A DNA stretch of 64,000 bases from JADZFO01 sp964512635 (GCA_964512635.1 CAZEJB010000001.1:203175-267174), one strand, 5' to 3'; positions 33,906-43,094 are shown, counted from the stretch's first letter. The notes: generated from the letters alone by a model not told the origin. Numbers and translations: made by a program.

Positions 33906-35615
33906 ATGCAGCTGCCCAGCCCGGCCCGGCCCAGCCGCCTTATGCCGCTGCTGCTGGCTGGCTTTGTAGCCTTGGTCGGCCTGGTCAACATTGTTTCGGC
34001 GCTGGTCGGCATCGAGCCAGGCCGCCTGGATCTGCTGCTGGAAGCGATTCCGCTGGAGGTCAGCCATACGGGACGCACCCTGGCCGTCCTCTCCGGCCTG
34101 CTGCTCATGCTGCTCAGCCGCTCGCTGCTGCGGCGCAAGCGTCGGGCCTGGGTTGCCGCCACTCTGCTGCTGAGCGGCAGCGTGCTGCTGCATCTGCTTA
34201 AGGGCCTCGACTTCGAAGAGGCCGGCCTGTCCCTTCTGGTGCTGCTGACACTGCTGGCCAGCCGGCGCAGTTTCAGCGTGCGTTCCGACCGCGCCGCGGC
34301 CTGGTCGATCCTGCCCCTGGCCCTGGCCGGACTGCTGGCGGCGCTGCTTTACGGCCTGCTGGGCTTTGCCCTGCTGCGGCACCACTTCACCCCCGACTTC
34401 AGCTTCAGTCGCGCGCTGAGCTCCAGCCTGCTGCTGCTGAGCCAGTCCGGCCCGCCGCCGCTGCAGCCGCTGCCGGGTCACCGCGACGCCTTGTGGTTCA
34501 GCGACTCGATGGCAGCGGCGTCCATCTTTGGAGTGCTTTATTTCGCCGGACTGCTGGTGCGCCCGGTCAGCATCCGCCTGCTGCATCGCCAGGGCGGACG
34601 GGATGAGGCACTGGCCATCCTGCAGAGTTTCCCAGGCCGCGCTCTGGCCTATTACACGCTGCTGCCTGGACTGGCCTATGTTTTCGGTCCGGGCCGGCGC
34701 AGCTACCTGGCCCTGCGGGTTGTGGACGGCTGGGCGCTGGTGCTCGGTGACCCGCTGGGCGACCCGGAGGAGATACCGGCCCTGCTGACGCAGTTCGCTG
34801 CGCTATGCCGGGACAACGACTGGAAGGCAGTCTGGTATCAGACCGGACCGCGATGGCTGGCTGAGCTGCGCCGCGATGGCGCGGTTGTCTTACCGCTGGG
34901 GGAGGAAGCGCTGGTCGAACTGGACGGCTTTGAGCTGAGCGGCAAGGCGATGCAAAGCCTGCGCACCGCCCGCAGCCGCATGCAGCGTGAAGGCTTCAGC
35001 ATCGGCAGGGCCAGTTTGGATGCGGATGGCAGGCGCGAGGAACTGCGGGCGGTATCACAGCAGTGGCTGGCGCAGCGGCGCGGCCGTGAATTGGGCTTCT
35101 CGCTTGGCACGTTCGAGCTCTTCACGCGCTTTGCCTCGGAGCAGGAGTGCATTCTGCTGACGGACAACGAAGGAAGGGCCCGGGCCTTTGTGACCTTCAC
35201 GCCGCGCTTTGCCGCCCGCCAGGACACGGCGCGGTCCGCAGCAGCAGGCGGCTGGTGCCTGGATCTGATGCGCGCGGCCCCGGGCCTGCCGCCAGGAGCC
35301 ATGGAAGCGCTGCTGTGTGAGGCATTGTTGCAGTTCAAGGCTGAGGGGATCCGGGAGGTCAGCCTGGCGCTGTCGCCGCTGAGCCGCGAGGATGGGGCTG
35401 AGGATCCCTTGCTGTCGGAGTACCCGGAATATCTGGAACGCGGCCGCGAGCTGGTGCTTGAGCACCTGACCCGCCTGTACAACTTTGAAGGGCTGCACCG
35501 CTTCAAGCAGAAGTTTCAGCCGCGCTGGGAGCCGCGCTATCTGGTCTGTCCCGGCCTGCTGAGTCTGCCGCAGGTGCTGCTGGCGCTGACGCGGGCGCAT
35601 CGGCAGGCAGACTAG
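33906..35615 (+). CDS. MprF-like DUF2156 membrane protein (aminoacyl-phospholipid synthase type)
   Basis: 569 aa from ATG 33906 (AGGTG 9 bases upstream); GTG 33894 is an alternative. The N-terminal half has about six membrane helices; the C-terminal half is the DUF2156 tandem-GNAT domain that transfers amino acids from aminoacyl-tRNA to phosphatidylglycerol: LRVVDGWALVLGDPLGD, LRTARSRMQREGFSI, FVTFTP, DLMRAAPGLPPGAMEALL, VSLALSPLSR, FKQKFQPRWEPRYLV. The membrane part is shorter than the flippase half of MprF. It follows flhB by about 36 bases. Confidence 0.85.
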   Translation: MQLPSPARPSRLMPLLLAGFVALVGLVNIVSALVGIEPGRLDLLLEAIPLEVSHTGRTLAVLSGLLLMLLSRSLLRRKRRAWVAATLLLSGSVLLHLLKGLDFEEAGLSLLVLLTLLASRRSFSVRSDRAAAWSILPLALAGLLAALLYGLLGFALLRHHFTPDFSFSRALSSSLLLLSQSGPPPLQPLPGHRDALWFSDSMAAASIFGVLYFAGLLVRPVSIRLLHRQGGRDEALAILQSFPGRALAYYTLLPGLAYVFGPGRRSYLALRVVDGWALVLGDPLGDPEEIPALLTQFAALCRDNDWKAVWYQTGPRWLAELRRDGAVVLPLGEEALVELDGFELSGKAMQSLRTARSRMQREGFSIGRASLDADGRREELRAVSQQWLAQRRGRELGFSLGTFELFTRFASEQECILLTDNEGRARAFVTFTPRFAARQDTARSAAAGGWCLDLMRAAPGLPPGAMEALLCEALLQFKAEGIREVSLALSPLSREDGAEDPLLSEYPEYLERGRELVLEHLTRLYNFEGLHRFKQKFQPRWEPRYLVCPGLLSLPQVLLALTRAHRQAD

Positions 35616-35658
35616 CCGCCTGCTGCATGCCGCATACAATGTACGGCGAGGTACGTGG

Positions 35659-35880
35659 ATGCTTCGATTTGCTCCGATGACCAGGCGCCTGCGAATCATC
35701 AAAGCTGTGGTTGTTCTGGCAGTCGGTCTGGCGCTCTTTTTGGCTGGCCTGCAAATCAGCAGGCTGAACAAAGCTCGCCGGATGGAGACCCTTGCCTGGC
35801 AGGCCTGCACGCCAATCATGCAGGCACTGTGGAGATACAGCGACGACAAGCTGCGCCGCAAGCTGACCGGAAAGAGGTAG
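35659..35880 (+). CDS. Small single-helix membrane protein with FlhB-like tail
   Basis: 73 aa, ATG 35659 with a GAGGTACGTGG stretch upstream. One helix (IIKAVVVLAVGLALFLAGL) and a soluble tail with one Cys. Its end, DDKLRRKLTGKR, mirrors the end of FlhB (DERLRRKLTGLRR) in protein and in DNA, 2 kb upstream. Function unknown. Confidence 0.55.
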   Translation: MLRFAPMTRRLRIIKAVVVLAVGLALFLAGLQISRLNKARRMETLAWQACTPIMQALWRYSDDKLRRKLTGKR

Positions 35881-36268
35881 CGTCATTGGCTAATGGCTAA
35901 TGGCGTATGGCGAATGGCAATTGGAAACACCAAGTGGCGGGCCTTCGAGGCAACTGTGGCAAGCCCGGCCTTGGCTCTTGCTCAATGCTGCGAAGCGGAA
36001 ATCGATCCACAACCGAGTAACTGAGTCAACCGAGTACAACTGAGTAAAAATGGCCAGAGGCAAGTGGCTAATGGCAAGAACCGAAGCGCTTGCGCCGTGG
36101 ATGAATTCTTGAGTACCCAACACTCTGCCGAGGTAGAGCCAAGCCTATTGCCTATTCCCACAATAGTTTGGCGTAAAGACTGGCATAGTTTTGCGAAGTT
36201 GCAATTTTTCGTCATCCGTTTGCTGGGCACTTGACAAATCAGGGGGGGGGGAAGATATAGATTACTGC
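35881..36268. other. Gene-free stretch with degenerate repeats and a G10 tract
   Basis: GGCTAATGGCTAATGGCGTATGGCG at its left end and GAGTAACTGAGTCAACCGAG near 36015 are low-complexity repeats; a run of ten G lies at 36242-36251. No convincing gene or terminator. Confidence 0.5.
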
Positions 36269-36685
36269 ATGCAAGCACAAGCGGTTAGGACGTCCTATAC
36301 CTTTATCACCATCATGGTCCTCGTCGGACTAGCTGCGATGACCCCGAATAGGGCACTTGCAGATGCATGTAGCGAGTGTGGCTATTCGATCGACTCGGAG
36401 TACGACCCAGAAACCGGTGAAGGTTGCTATGTCAAATGCGCCGGCAACTATATATGGTGCGAGGATGCCCTTTTTACAACGTGGCGTTACAATGCTACTT
36501 GTGGGCCTGGGAGTTTTACGTGCCCGAGTGAATGCAAGTACAAAACAGTTCTTGATCTCTTCAAGACACACTGTGGTTGTGCTGTTTCCTGCATTCCAAG
36601 TCAGTTCAGCCAGGATACTTATCACGTTGATTCGTCAGGAACACCATGCTTGATTTGTCCTGACAGCGGATGTACATTACCCTGA
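36269..36685 (+). CDS. Cysteine-rich secreted protein
   Basis: 138 aa from ATG 36269. A Sec signal (YTFITIMVLVGLAAM) is cleaved near ALADA. The mature part of about 107 residues has 14 cysteines in pairs and triplets (CSECG, CYVKC, CPSEC, CGCAVSC, CLICPDSGC), suggesting a disulphide-rich fold or many metal ligands. Base composition is lower in GC than average. The open frame continues upstream through a G10 tract, so tract length may change the start or spacing; the ribosome site is unclear. Confidence 0.6.
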   Translation: MQAQAVRTSYTFITIMVLVGLAAMTPNRALADACSECGYSIDSEYDPETGEGCYVKCAGNYIWCEDALFTTWRYNATCGPGSFTCPSECKYKTVLDLFKTHCGCAVSCIPSQFSQDTYHVDSSGTPCLICPDSGCTLP

Positions 36686-36708
36686 AACAAGAGTGAGGTT
36701 TAACTGTA

Positions 36709-37398
36709 ATGAAGAGCCAAATCTCCAAAGCGTGCGTGTGCTCGCTCACCATACTAGTCTGCATTCTCGGCGCTCTGTCAGCAGCTCAGGCACATCCTTA
36801 TGAGAATTGCGACCTGTTCAGTTGGCCACCCAACTATGGCGTACCTGGCAGCGGCTTTGGCCCGGAGTATGAAGTCACTGGTGTCACCTTCCACGGCCAG
36901 ATGCCGAATCCGGATACTCTGGGTCCTGCGGAACAGTACATGATTTGTGGTGGGAAGGATCGTACGACCGGGATGGCGTTGCGCCCCTGGGTCAACGAGA
37001 TCCTCATGCATGTCAGTGCCTACTTTGAATTGGAGCACCGCATCCCGGAAACGCTTGGCCCAGCGGAGTTTGAAATTCTCTCAGGCGGGCAGTCTACCTA
37101 CGGAGAGAAGACTCTCAACCGGGTGAGGAACCCGATTACCGGAGCTTTCCCGCGCCTGGACGCTGTGGATTTTTCGCCTGGGGATATTTTCATCCGCGAT
37201 TTGACAATGGCCGAAATGCGGCGCCTGGCTGAGGTCAACAGCACGTATCAGGATGTCTGGTTCGACGGTGAGTGGCTAAGTCCCGAAGGAGAAGTGGAAA
37301 CCACAGAATTGAGCTCGCCCGTGCTCTATGTGCGCGCCTATGGTCAGACAGGCGTTATCTATGAATCGATCTACTTCGAGTGGCAAGAAACACAATAG
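36709..37398 (+). CDS. Secreted protein with internal TLGPAE repeat
   Basis: 229 aa with a Sec signal ending AAQA. Not recognised. Two internal segments resemble each other: PDTLGPAEQYMICGG (about 65-79) and PETLGPAEFEILSGG (about 112-126), suggesting a duplicated fold. The C-terminal part is beta-rich (SPVLYVRAYGQTGVIYESIY). It follows the Cys-rich gene by 23 bases, with GAGG 11 bases before the ATG; the pair may be an operon acquired together, since both are lower in GC. Confidence 0.65.
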   Translation: MKSQISKACVCSLTILVCILGALSAAQAHPYENCDLFSWPPNYGVPGSGFGPEYEVTGVTFHGQMPNPDTLGPAEQYMICGGKDRTTGMALRPWVNEILMHVSAYFELEHRIPETLGPAEFEILSGGQSTYGEKTLNRVRNPITGAFPRLDAVDFSPGDIFIRDLTMAEMRRLAEVNSTYQDVWFDGEWLSPEGEVETTELSSPVLYVRAYGQTGVIYESIYFEWQETQ

Positions 37399-37436
37399 CC
37401 GATCAGTTAGCGAGCCAGGCTGTCCACGGTGAGATT

Positions 37437-37469
37437 CAAACAAAAGAGCCCCCCGGTTTCCCGGGGGGC
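37437..37469 (-). terminator. Rho-independent terminator of flagellin gene
   Basis: GCCCCCCGG TTTC CCGGGGGGC (37448-37469) is a perfect 9-base stem with a 4-base loop. Read on the minus strand it is followed by CTCTTTTGTTTG, a U-rich tract, 69 bases after the flagellin stop at 37539. Confidence 0.88.
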
Positions 37470-37538
37470 CTTGCGTTCTGCTCCACTTAACCGAATAAGC
37501 GAAGTTGGGTTGTCAGCCCGGCAGAGGGCTGCCAGGAC

Positions 37539-40247
37539 TTAACGCAGCAGCTGCAGGGCGGCCTGCGGCAGCTGGTTGGCCTGCGCCAGGGCGGCGGTGC
37601 CGGCCTGCTGCAGGATCTGGTTGCGGGTCAGCAGGATGGAGTCCTGCGCCACGTCGGTGTCGCGGATACGGCTTTCTGAAGAGGTCAGGTTTTCGCCAGC
37701 GACATCCAGGTTGCGGATGGTGCTTTCCAGTCGGTTCTGGATAGCTCCCAAGCGGGACCGCTGGCTGCTGACGCGGTTGATCGCCTCATCAACAACGCTG
37801 ATCGACTTCTGCGCGAGCTCGCTATCCACAACGAGCAGGCCCTCGACTCCCAGCGCCTCAGCGCTCATGTCGCCGATGAAGCTGGAGATCGTCTGGCCCT
37901 CGTTGGCGCCGATCTGCAGGGTGAAGTCGCGCGGGGCGACGTGGACGAAGAAGGTCTCCACCGCACCACTGAGGCTGACCGTCGGGCGCTCAAAGGCCTG
38001 CTGGTAGCCGAAGGTGGTGCCGTTGTTGGCCCCGCCCGCCGCGTCGGTGGGCGGCTGAGGATCCATCTTCAGGCCCAGGGTGTTATCGAAGAAGACGCGC
38101 AGGCCGGGCAGCAGGCCGGTGATCTCGTTGGAGTCCACGATGCGGCTGCCGACGGAAGCGTTCTTTTCCAGGTTGAAGGCGTTGACCGAGTAGATCGGCG
38201 CCTTGCCTTCCTGGACTTCGATCAGCGACAGCGCCTTGAGCAGGCCCTCGTCACCAGCGAAGACAACTTCAGCGCCAGGGATCGCTGTCGTGATCGACAT
38301 CGTGCCCTTGGCGTTGCCGATGGTGTTGACGTGCACCAGATCCGGCAGCTCCTGCGGGTTGAGGATGCCGCTGTTGATCAGGCCCGTGCCGCTGGTGTTG
38401 TACAGCGCCAGGCTGACCTTGTTGGCGAGGTCTTCAAAGGTGTCGTTCTTGGAGATGTTGACCGTCACGGACTTGTTGGTGCCGCGCAGGTACATCTGGA
38501 AGTCGACATTGTTCTTGCCGTTGAAGACGCCGAACTGCTGGAAGCGGTTAAGGCTGGCCAGCGTGTTGCTCTGGTCACCGGTCAGCACGTTGTTGGTGCT
38601 GATGTTGAAGGTCGCGGTCTCGCCGGCCTGCAGGATGCCCGCGGCCGTGAAGCGCACGTTCTCCAGGGCCTCGCCGGCCACACCGCGGAAGGTCTCGCCG
38701 ATCGAGGTCGTGGTGCCGCCGCTGGCGTTGCTGATCGCGTTGCCGCGGGACGCCGCCAGGGCGATGTTCTGGTCGGTTCCGGCCGCAACGAGGCTGGTAT
38801 AGGCCTGGTTGTCGAACTCGAAGACCGCATAGGTGCGGGCGCTGACGGCGCTGACCAGGAAGGTGCCGTTGCTGGGCACCGGGCCGGTCTGCCAGACCTT
38901 GCCGTAGTCCTGGATGCTGTTGCCGCCGGTCTTGCCCCACTTCACGGTGTCGCTGGTCGAGGTGCCGGCAACACTGATGGTGCTCCAGTCATGGCGCACA
39001 TCGAAGCGGGCGTGGACGGTGCCGACCGAGCCGGCAGTCGCATCGCCGAGGCTGAAGAACTGGCCGGTGCCGGCGCGGGCCGAGCTGAGCGTGCCGCTCC
39101 AGGCCGCACCATTGTTGAAGAAGGACACGGTCGCGTTGCTGTAGAAGGCGTTGCTGGTAGCCGCAGTACCCGAGCCGAAGCTGAGGTAGAACTGGCTGCC
39201 GGAGCCGTCGACATCAACAAACTTGGTGTCAAGGACGCTGCGACCCGCGGCGGAGAAAGCCACCGAGATCTGGCCGTTGGCGTTGAAGCCCACCGTGCTG
39301 ACATAGGTGCCCAGGGCGTTGCTCATCAGCGCGGCCAGCGAGGTCAGGGTCGTACCGACCGATACGCCCACGGAGACCGTGGCCACGCCCGAGCCGGTGT
39401 TGACCGTGAACAGGAACTTGTCGCCGGAGCTGAGCTCATTACCCTGCAGGGTGTTGCCCAGAGACAGGCCGCCGCCCGCGAGGGAGGCCGCCGTCAGGCG
39501 AATAGTTCCGTCGATGGCGCTGTTGACGGCAACAGAGCCGCCGGCGCCGTTGTTGACCTCGATCTGGTAGATGCCGGTATTGCCGACACCGTCAGGACCG
39601 GCGGTGGCGACCGTGGCATCCGCACGCAGGGTGGCGAGATAGTTGATCTTGCCGACTGCATCGGTGGCCTGGGTAGTGGAGAAGACATCCGTCTTCTGAA
39701 TCTGCATCTGGCCGACGTTCTTGGCCACAGCCTTCAGCACGAAGTTGCCACCGGCGCCCACATCACCAACCACGGCCGCGCGAACCTTGGTGTAGTCGTC
39801 GGTGCTGATCAGGGCGCCCATGGTGCCGTCCAGCAGGGACTTGGTGTTGAACTCGGTGGTCTTGGCGATGCGGTTGATCTCATCGGTCAGCTGACCAACT
39901 TCGCTCTGGATCGCCTGGCGGTCGCCGGCGGTGTAGATGCCGTTGGAGGCCTGGACGCTCAGCTCGCGCATGCGCTGCAGGATGCTGTGGGTTTCGTTGA
40001 GCGCGCCTTCCGCGGTCTGGATCAGGCTGATGCCGTCCAGGGCGTTGGAGCTGGCGCGGTTCAGGCCGCGGATCTGGCCACGCAGCTTTTCGCTGATGGA
40101 CAGGCCGGCGGCATCGTCAGCAGCGCGGTTGATGCGGAGACCTGAGCTCATGCGCTCCAGGCTCTTGGACATCGACATACCCGTAATTTTCAGGTTACGG
40201 TTAGCATTAAGCGCTACCGGGTTCTGGTAGATACGCATTACCGACAT
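37539..40247 (-). CDS. fliC: Flagellin
   Basis: 902 aa, about twice common flagellins. The N-terminal D0/D1 region (about 1-145: SMSKSLERMSSGLRINRAADDAAGLSISEKLRGQIRGL, AEGALNETHSILQRMRELSVQA) and the C-terminal D1/D0 region (about 815-902: INRVSSQRSRLGAIQNRLESTI, ILQQAGTAALAQANQLPQAALQLLR) are fully conserved and form the filament core. The roughly 650 residues between are surface-exposed domains rich in Gly, Ser, Thr and Ala. A GGAGG site precedes ATG 40247, and a clear terminator follows. No fliD, fliS or second flagellin is adjacent. Confidence 0.97.
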   Translation of the reverse strand: MSVMRIYQNPVALNANRNLKITGMSMSKSLERMSSGLRINRAADDAAGLSISEKLRGQIRGLNRASSNALDGISLIQTAEGALNETHSILQRMRELSVQASNGIYTAGDRQAIQSEVGQLTDEINRIAKTTEFNTKSLLDGTMGALISTDDYTKVRAAVVGDVGAGGNFVLKAVAKNVGQMQIQKTDVFSTTQATDAVGKINYLATLRADATVATAGPDGVGNTGIYQIEVNNGAGGSVAVNSAIDGTIRLTAASLAGGGLSLGNTLQGNELSSGDKFLFTVNTGSGVATVSVGVSVGTTLTSLAALMSNALGTYVSTVGFNANGQISVAFSAAGRSVLDTKFVDVDGSGSQFYLSFGSGTAATSNAFYSNATVSFFNNGAAWSGTLSSARAGTGQFFSLGDATAGSVGTVHARFDVRHDWSTISVAGTSTSDTVKWGKTGGNSIQDYGKVWQTGPVPSNGTFLVSAVSARTYAVFEFDNQAYTSLVAAGTDQNIALAASRGNAISNASGGTTTSIGETFRGVAGEALENVRFTAAGILQAGETATFNISTNNVLTGDQSNTLASLNRFQQFGVFNGKNNVDFQMYLRGTNKSVTVNISKNDTFEDLANKVSLALYNTSGTGLINSGILNPQELPDLVHVNTIGNAKGTMSITTAIPGAEVVFAGDEGLLKALSLIEVQEGKAPIYSVNAFNLEKNASVGSRIVDSNEITGLLPGLRVFFDNTLGLKMDPQPPTDAAGGANNGTTFGYQQAFERPTVSLSGAVETFFVHVAPRDFTLQIGANEGQTISSFIGDMSAEALGVEGLLVVDSELAQKSISVVDEAINRVSSQRSRLGAIQNRLESTIRNLDVAGENLTSSESRIRDTDVAQDSILLTRNQILQQAGTAALAQANQLPQAALQLLR

Positions 40248-40259
40248 TTCGTTCCTCCG

Positions 40260-40370
40260 TGAACGTAAAGTGAGCCCTCGGGCTCAAGCGGACAATCGTG
40301 GCTAGGTGTCCATCAGGCTCCGCAGCGGGCTTATCACCCCTGAGCGCTCACCTCCTTGTGGCGTTCTTGT
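40260..40370 (-). promoter_or_regulatory. Structured flagellin 5' region with extra ribosome site
   Basis: Reading the minus strand, a perfect AAGGAGGTGA (40348-40357) lies about 100 bases before fliC and is followed after 10 bases by GTG and an 11-codon frame ending in TAG (MISPLRSLMDT). Then comes the perfect inverted repeat TGAGCCCTCGGGCTCA (40271-40286), close to the true ribosome site. CACAAGGAGGTGA is identical to the fliK ribosome site. A leader peptide or regulated hairpin is inferred, not shown. The rest of 40248-40596 holds no gene. Confidence 0.35.
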
Positions 40371-40596
40371 TCAGGACTTTCGCCCCGAGACGCTTAGCGC
40401 TGCGGTTCCCTTTGTCTTTAAACGGCATCACACGGCCGAACTTGACTGTCTCAGGTAACATGCCGGGATGCTCGCGGTGAAATATGCAATAAGCTGCGAG
40501 CGCGCAAACAGGCGGTGGCAGGAGCAGTGATGAGCGCAGCTACGGGCCGAAGGCAACAGATCGGGCTGGGCCTGCGGCGGTCTAGGAGATGGCGGT

Positions 40597-41694
40597 CTAG
40601 GAGTGGGTGTAGTAAACCGCGCCTTCGAAGCACTGCAGCACGATCAGCTCGTAGCGCGTGTCGATGCCCGGTGAACCAAAACCGGGCAGGCCGGTCTCGG
40701 CGAACTTGGCCTGCTCCTTGCGGATCGACTCGGTCTGGCCTTTACCAGAGCCATAGCCGAAGAGCAGATAGCCGCTGACCTGGGTGCCCCAGAGGTAGGT
40801 CTCGTTGCGCAGGGTCACGCCGTCGTCATTGAGGCTGTAGGCGCTCTCGCTGAGGATCGGCACATAGGCGAAGTCGCCGGGCGAGAAGTACTTGTTTTCG
40901 CCGGGGCCAAAGGCCAGGGTGCTGCTGAAAGCTTCCGGAATGAAGTTCAGCACCGGCAGGGCGTAGTTCATGTGAGTGATCCAGGCGCGGTTGGTCACCG
41001 GATCAATGGACTTGGCGAGGCCGGGCATCGCGATCGGCTTTTCAGGTACGAGCAGGGCGGCCTCGAAGTTGTCCGGGTTGTTGAGCGTGCTGATGTCGTT
41101 GAAGTCGAGGGCGGTCGGGATGCAGCGGAAGCCGAAAATGTTGCGCATGGTCGCGCTCTGGCCAAAACCGCTGAAGGGATTACGCGGGTAGTCCTGCATC
41201 GCGCCGCTGCGCATAAGCTCGTCGAAGTAACGCGGATAGTCAATGTTGCCGGCGACAAGCTGGGTGTTCTTGGCGTCACGCAGCTGCTGAGTCAGGGCGC
41301 TGGCGTTCAGGTTGCGGTGGCCCTCGGCGCCGATCACGGCCTGGGAGACTTCACCGGCGGCCGGGAAGTCGAGACCCACCGGGCGGTTGTAAAGCTCCGG
41401 GTCGCCCAGGGCCTGGCCCTGCAGCGGGGACATCACATCAATCGCAACCCCGGGGTAGTTCCCCCCGTGGTTCTGGGCATATACAGACAGGGCGGCTTCG
41501 ATGCCGGCGCAGTTGGTGCGGACCGCCTGCTCCTTGGCAGATTCCTGCGCATTCCGGACCACCGGAATCAGCGCAATGATAAGCGCTGAGATGATCAGGA
41601 TCACGACAAGCAGCTCAACCAGGGTAAAACCGGTGCGCAGGGAAGCGGGCGCGGCTTTGCGCTGAATTCTCCCCGGCCGGATATGGCTCGCCAT
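40597..41694 (-). CDS. Type IV pilin/pseudopilin-like protein
   Basis: 365 aa from ATG 41694, which has GAGGAG about 10 bases upstream. A basic leader precedes the prepilin-peptidase site and methylated helix G-FTLVELLVVILIISALIIALIPVV. The rest is a large globular domain (NCAGIEAALSVYAQNHGGNYP, then many Pro/Gly/Asn-rich loops), of the type found in pseudopilins of type II secretion-like systems in several phyla. No assembly ATPase or prepilin peptidase is nearby. Confidence 0.87.
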   Translation of the reverse strand: MASHIRPGRIQRKAAPASLRTGFTLVELLVVILIISALIIALIPVVRNAQESAKEQAVRTNCAGIEAALSVYAQNHGGNYPGVAIDVMSPLQGQALGDPELYNRPVGLDFPAAGEVSQAVIGAEGHRNLNASALTQQLRDAKNTQLVAGNIDYPRYFDELMRSGAMQDYPRNPFSGFGQSATMRNIFGFRCIPTALDFNDISTLNNPDNFEAALLVPEKPIAMPGLAKSIDPVTNRAWITHMNYALPVLNFIPEAFSSTLAFGPGENKYFSPGDFAYVPILSESAYSLNDDGVTLRNETYLWGTQVSGYLLFGYGSGKGQTESIRKEQAKFAETGLPGFGSPGIDTRYELIVLQCFEGAVYYTHS

Positions 41695-41826
41695 ACTAGT
41701 TTTGCTCCTCGCCGATGTCACAGGCTTTATACCCAGACGCAAAAGCTGCGCCGAGGTAACACCGGTAAGCGCGCCAATTATATATTAAATCGGCCGCGGA
41801 GTCGTCAATCCAGTCTGGATCAGCCC

Positions 41827-42531
41827 TCAGGCCGTGCCACCCTCGCGGCTGACCTTGGCCAGCAGGACCGGCGCCTCGCGGGCCCAGAGCTTTACGATCG
41901 GCTGGATCTCATACTCTATAAGGTCTGCCAGCAGCAGCAGGTCGTTGTTCTTCTGCGCCTCTTCCATCGCCAGCAGCTTCTCGCGCAGGTTGTCGATAGC
42001 GGCGAAGGTCTTGAGCTCGGGGCCGTTGTCTTCCTCGCTCAGCGCCTGGAAGTCGGCATCCGGGTCGAGGCCATCGGCAATCTCCATGCTGTCGGGGCTC
42101 AGGCGGAACTCAGGGTCGTTGCGCGAGAAGATGATGTCGACCGCGGTGACCAGGTTCACGTACCAGTCCACCAGCTCGATGCACTCATAAAGCACACCCA
42201 GCCCGTCCTGGAAGTCATCCCCGCGCAGCAGGGCTGCAGTTTCCAGCAGGTCGTCGGCCAGTGCGGGAACGAGCTGTGTCGCGTCTTCCAGACCTTCGCG
42301 GGCCAGATCCAGAGTGCGCATGCTGTAGAACTCCACCAGATCCAGATCCTTGACCGGCTGGCTGGCGCGCTGGCGCTCGGAGTTCTCGTCCCATTCTTCG
42401 CCGTCGACCACTATACGGGTGATTACATGTCCCGGCGGCAGGCGGTTGACCTCGACAAAGCTTAAAAGCTGCTCGAAGGTCCCCAGCTGATCCGGAACTT
42501 CACATGGCCGACTGTTCAGACTGGCTTTCAT
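41827..42531 (-). CDS. Hypothetical protein
   Basis: 234 aa from ATG 42531; an upstream ATG at 42564 with AGAGG is possible. Not recognised. It starts with a beta-grasp-like pattern (FEQLLSFVEVNRLPPGHVITRIVVDGEEW) and continues mostly helical and acidic (LVPALADDLLETAALLRGDD, ELVDWYVNLVTAVDIIFSRND, LADLIEYEIQPIVKLWAREAP). No signal or membrane segment. It is divergent from rimI, 65 bases apart. Confidence 0.7.
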   Translation of the reverse strand: MKASLNSRPCEVPDQLGTFEQLLSFVEVNRLPPGHVITRIVVDGEEWDENSERQRASQPVKDLDLVEFYSMRTLDLAREGLEDATQLVPALADDLLETAALLRGDDFQDGLGVLYECIELVDWYVNLVTAVDIIFSRNDPEFRLSPDSMEIADGLDPDADFQALSEEDNGPELKTFAAIDNLREKLLAMEEAQKNNDLLLLADLIEYEIQPIVKLWAREAPVLLAKVSREGGTA

Positions 42532-42579
42532 ATTTGTCACTGTTGCGAGCGCCGCACTCCCCATCGCAGCAAACCTCTA

Positions 42580-42585
42580 TATAAT
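42580..42585 (+). promoter_or_regulatory. Putative -10 box for rimI
   Basis: TATAAT ends 11 bases before the rimI ATG, so a transcript from it would have a leader of about 5 bases. No -35 or ribosome site is evident, which suggests a nearly leaderless message. Confidence 0.35.
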
Positions 42586-42596
42586 CCACTGCCGAG

Positions 42597-43094
42597 ATGG
42601 ACTACGAGCAGTGGCGATTTTACCCCATGCGTACCTCCGACCTGGATCAGGTGATGCAGATCGAGGAGTACAGCTTCCCCACGCCCTGGCGCCGGCATAT
42701 GTACGATTCCGATCTGCGGACAAACAGTCACAGTCGGTTTTACGTCATACGGAGCGTGCAGACGGGAGAACTTGCTGCTTATATCGGCAGCTGGTTCATC
42801 TATGATGAGGCCCACGTCGGGACAATTGCGACCCGCCGTGAGCTTCGAGGCCAGGGTTTCGCAGCGCAGCTGCTGGCCTATTCTGCGCTGGCGGCGCTGA
42901 ACGAAGGAATGCAGTACATGATTCTGGAAGTCAGAGTAAACAACGCACCGGCCCGGAGCCTATACGAACGTTTAGGCTTCCAGCTTGTGGGAATCCGCAA
43001 GGGTTATTACACTGACACCGGTGAGGATGCACTGCTGATGACATGCGATAATCTAAGCGGGCTGGCCGCTCTGCTGGCCATCCGAGAGGGTTGA
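42597..43094 (+). CDS. rimI: Ribosomal protein S18-alanine N-acetyltransferase-like RimI
   Basis: 165 aa GNAT. RimI acetylates the N-terminus of S18. FYPMRTSDLDQVMQIEEYSFPTPWRRHMY, the acetyl-CoA loop TIATRRELRGQGFAAQLL (R/Q-x-x-G-x-G/A), LEVRVNNAPARSLYERLGFQLVGIRKGYY are typical of RimI; the Y near the end of this segment is the usual catalytic residue. tsaB and tsaE, often neighbours of rimI, are 10 kb away here. Confidence 0.9.
   Translation: MDYEQWRFYPMRTSDLDQVMQIEEYSFPTPWRRHMYDSDLRTNSHSRFYVIRSVQTGELAAYIGSWFIYDEAHVGTIATRRELRGQGFAAQLLAYSALAALNEGMQYMILEVRVNNAPARSLYERLGFQLVGIRKGYYTDTGEDALLMTCDNLSGLAALLAIREG

Noticed and set aside
37941..40145. 734-codon open frame on the plus strand opposite flagellin
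   Set aside because: Shadow of fliC, whose conserved ends prove the minus frame.
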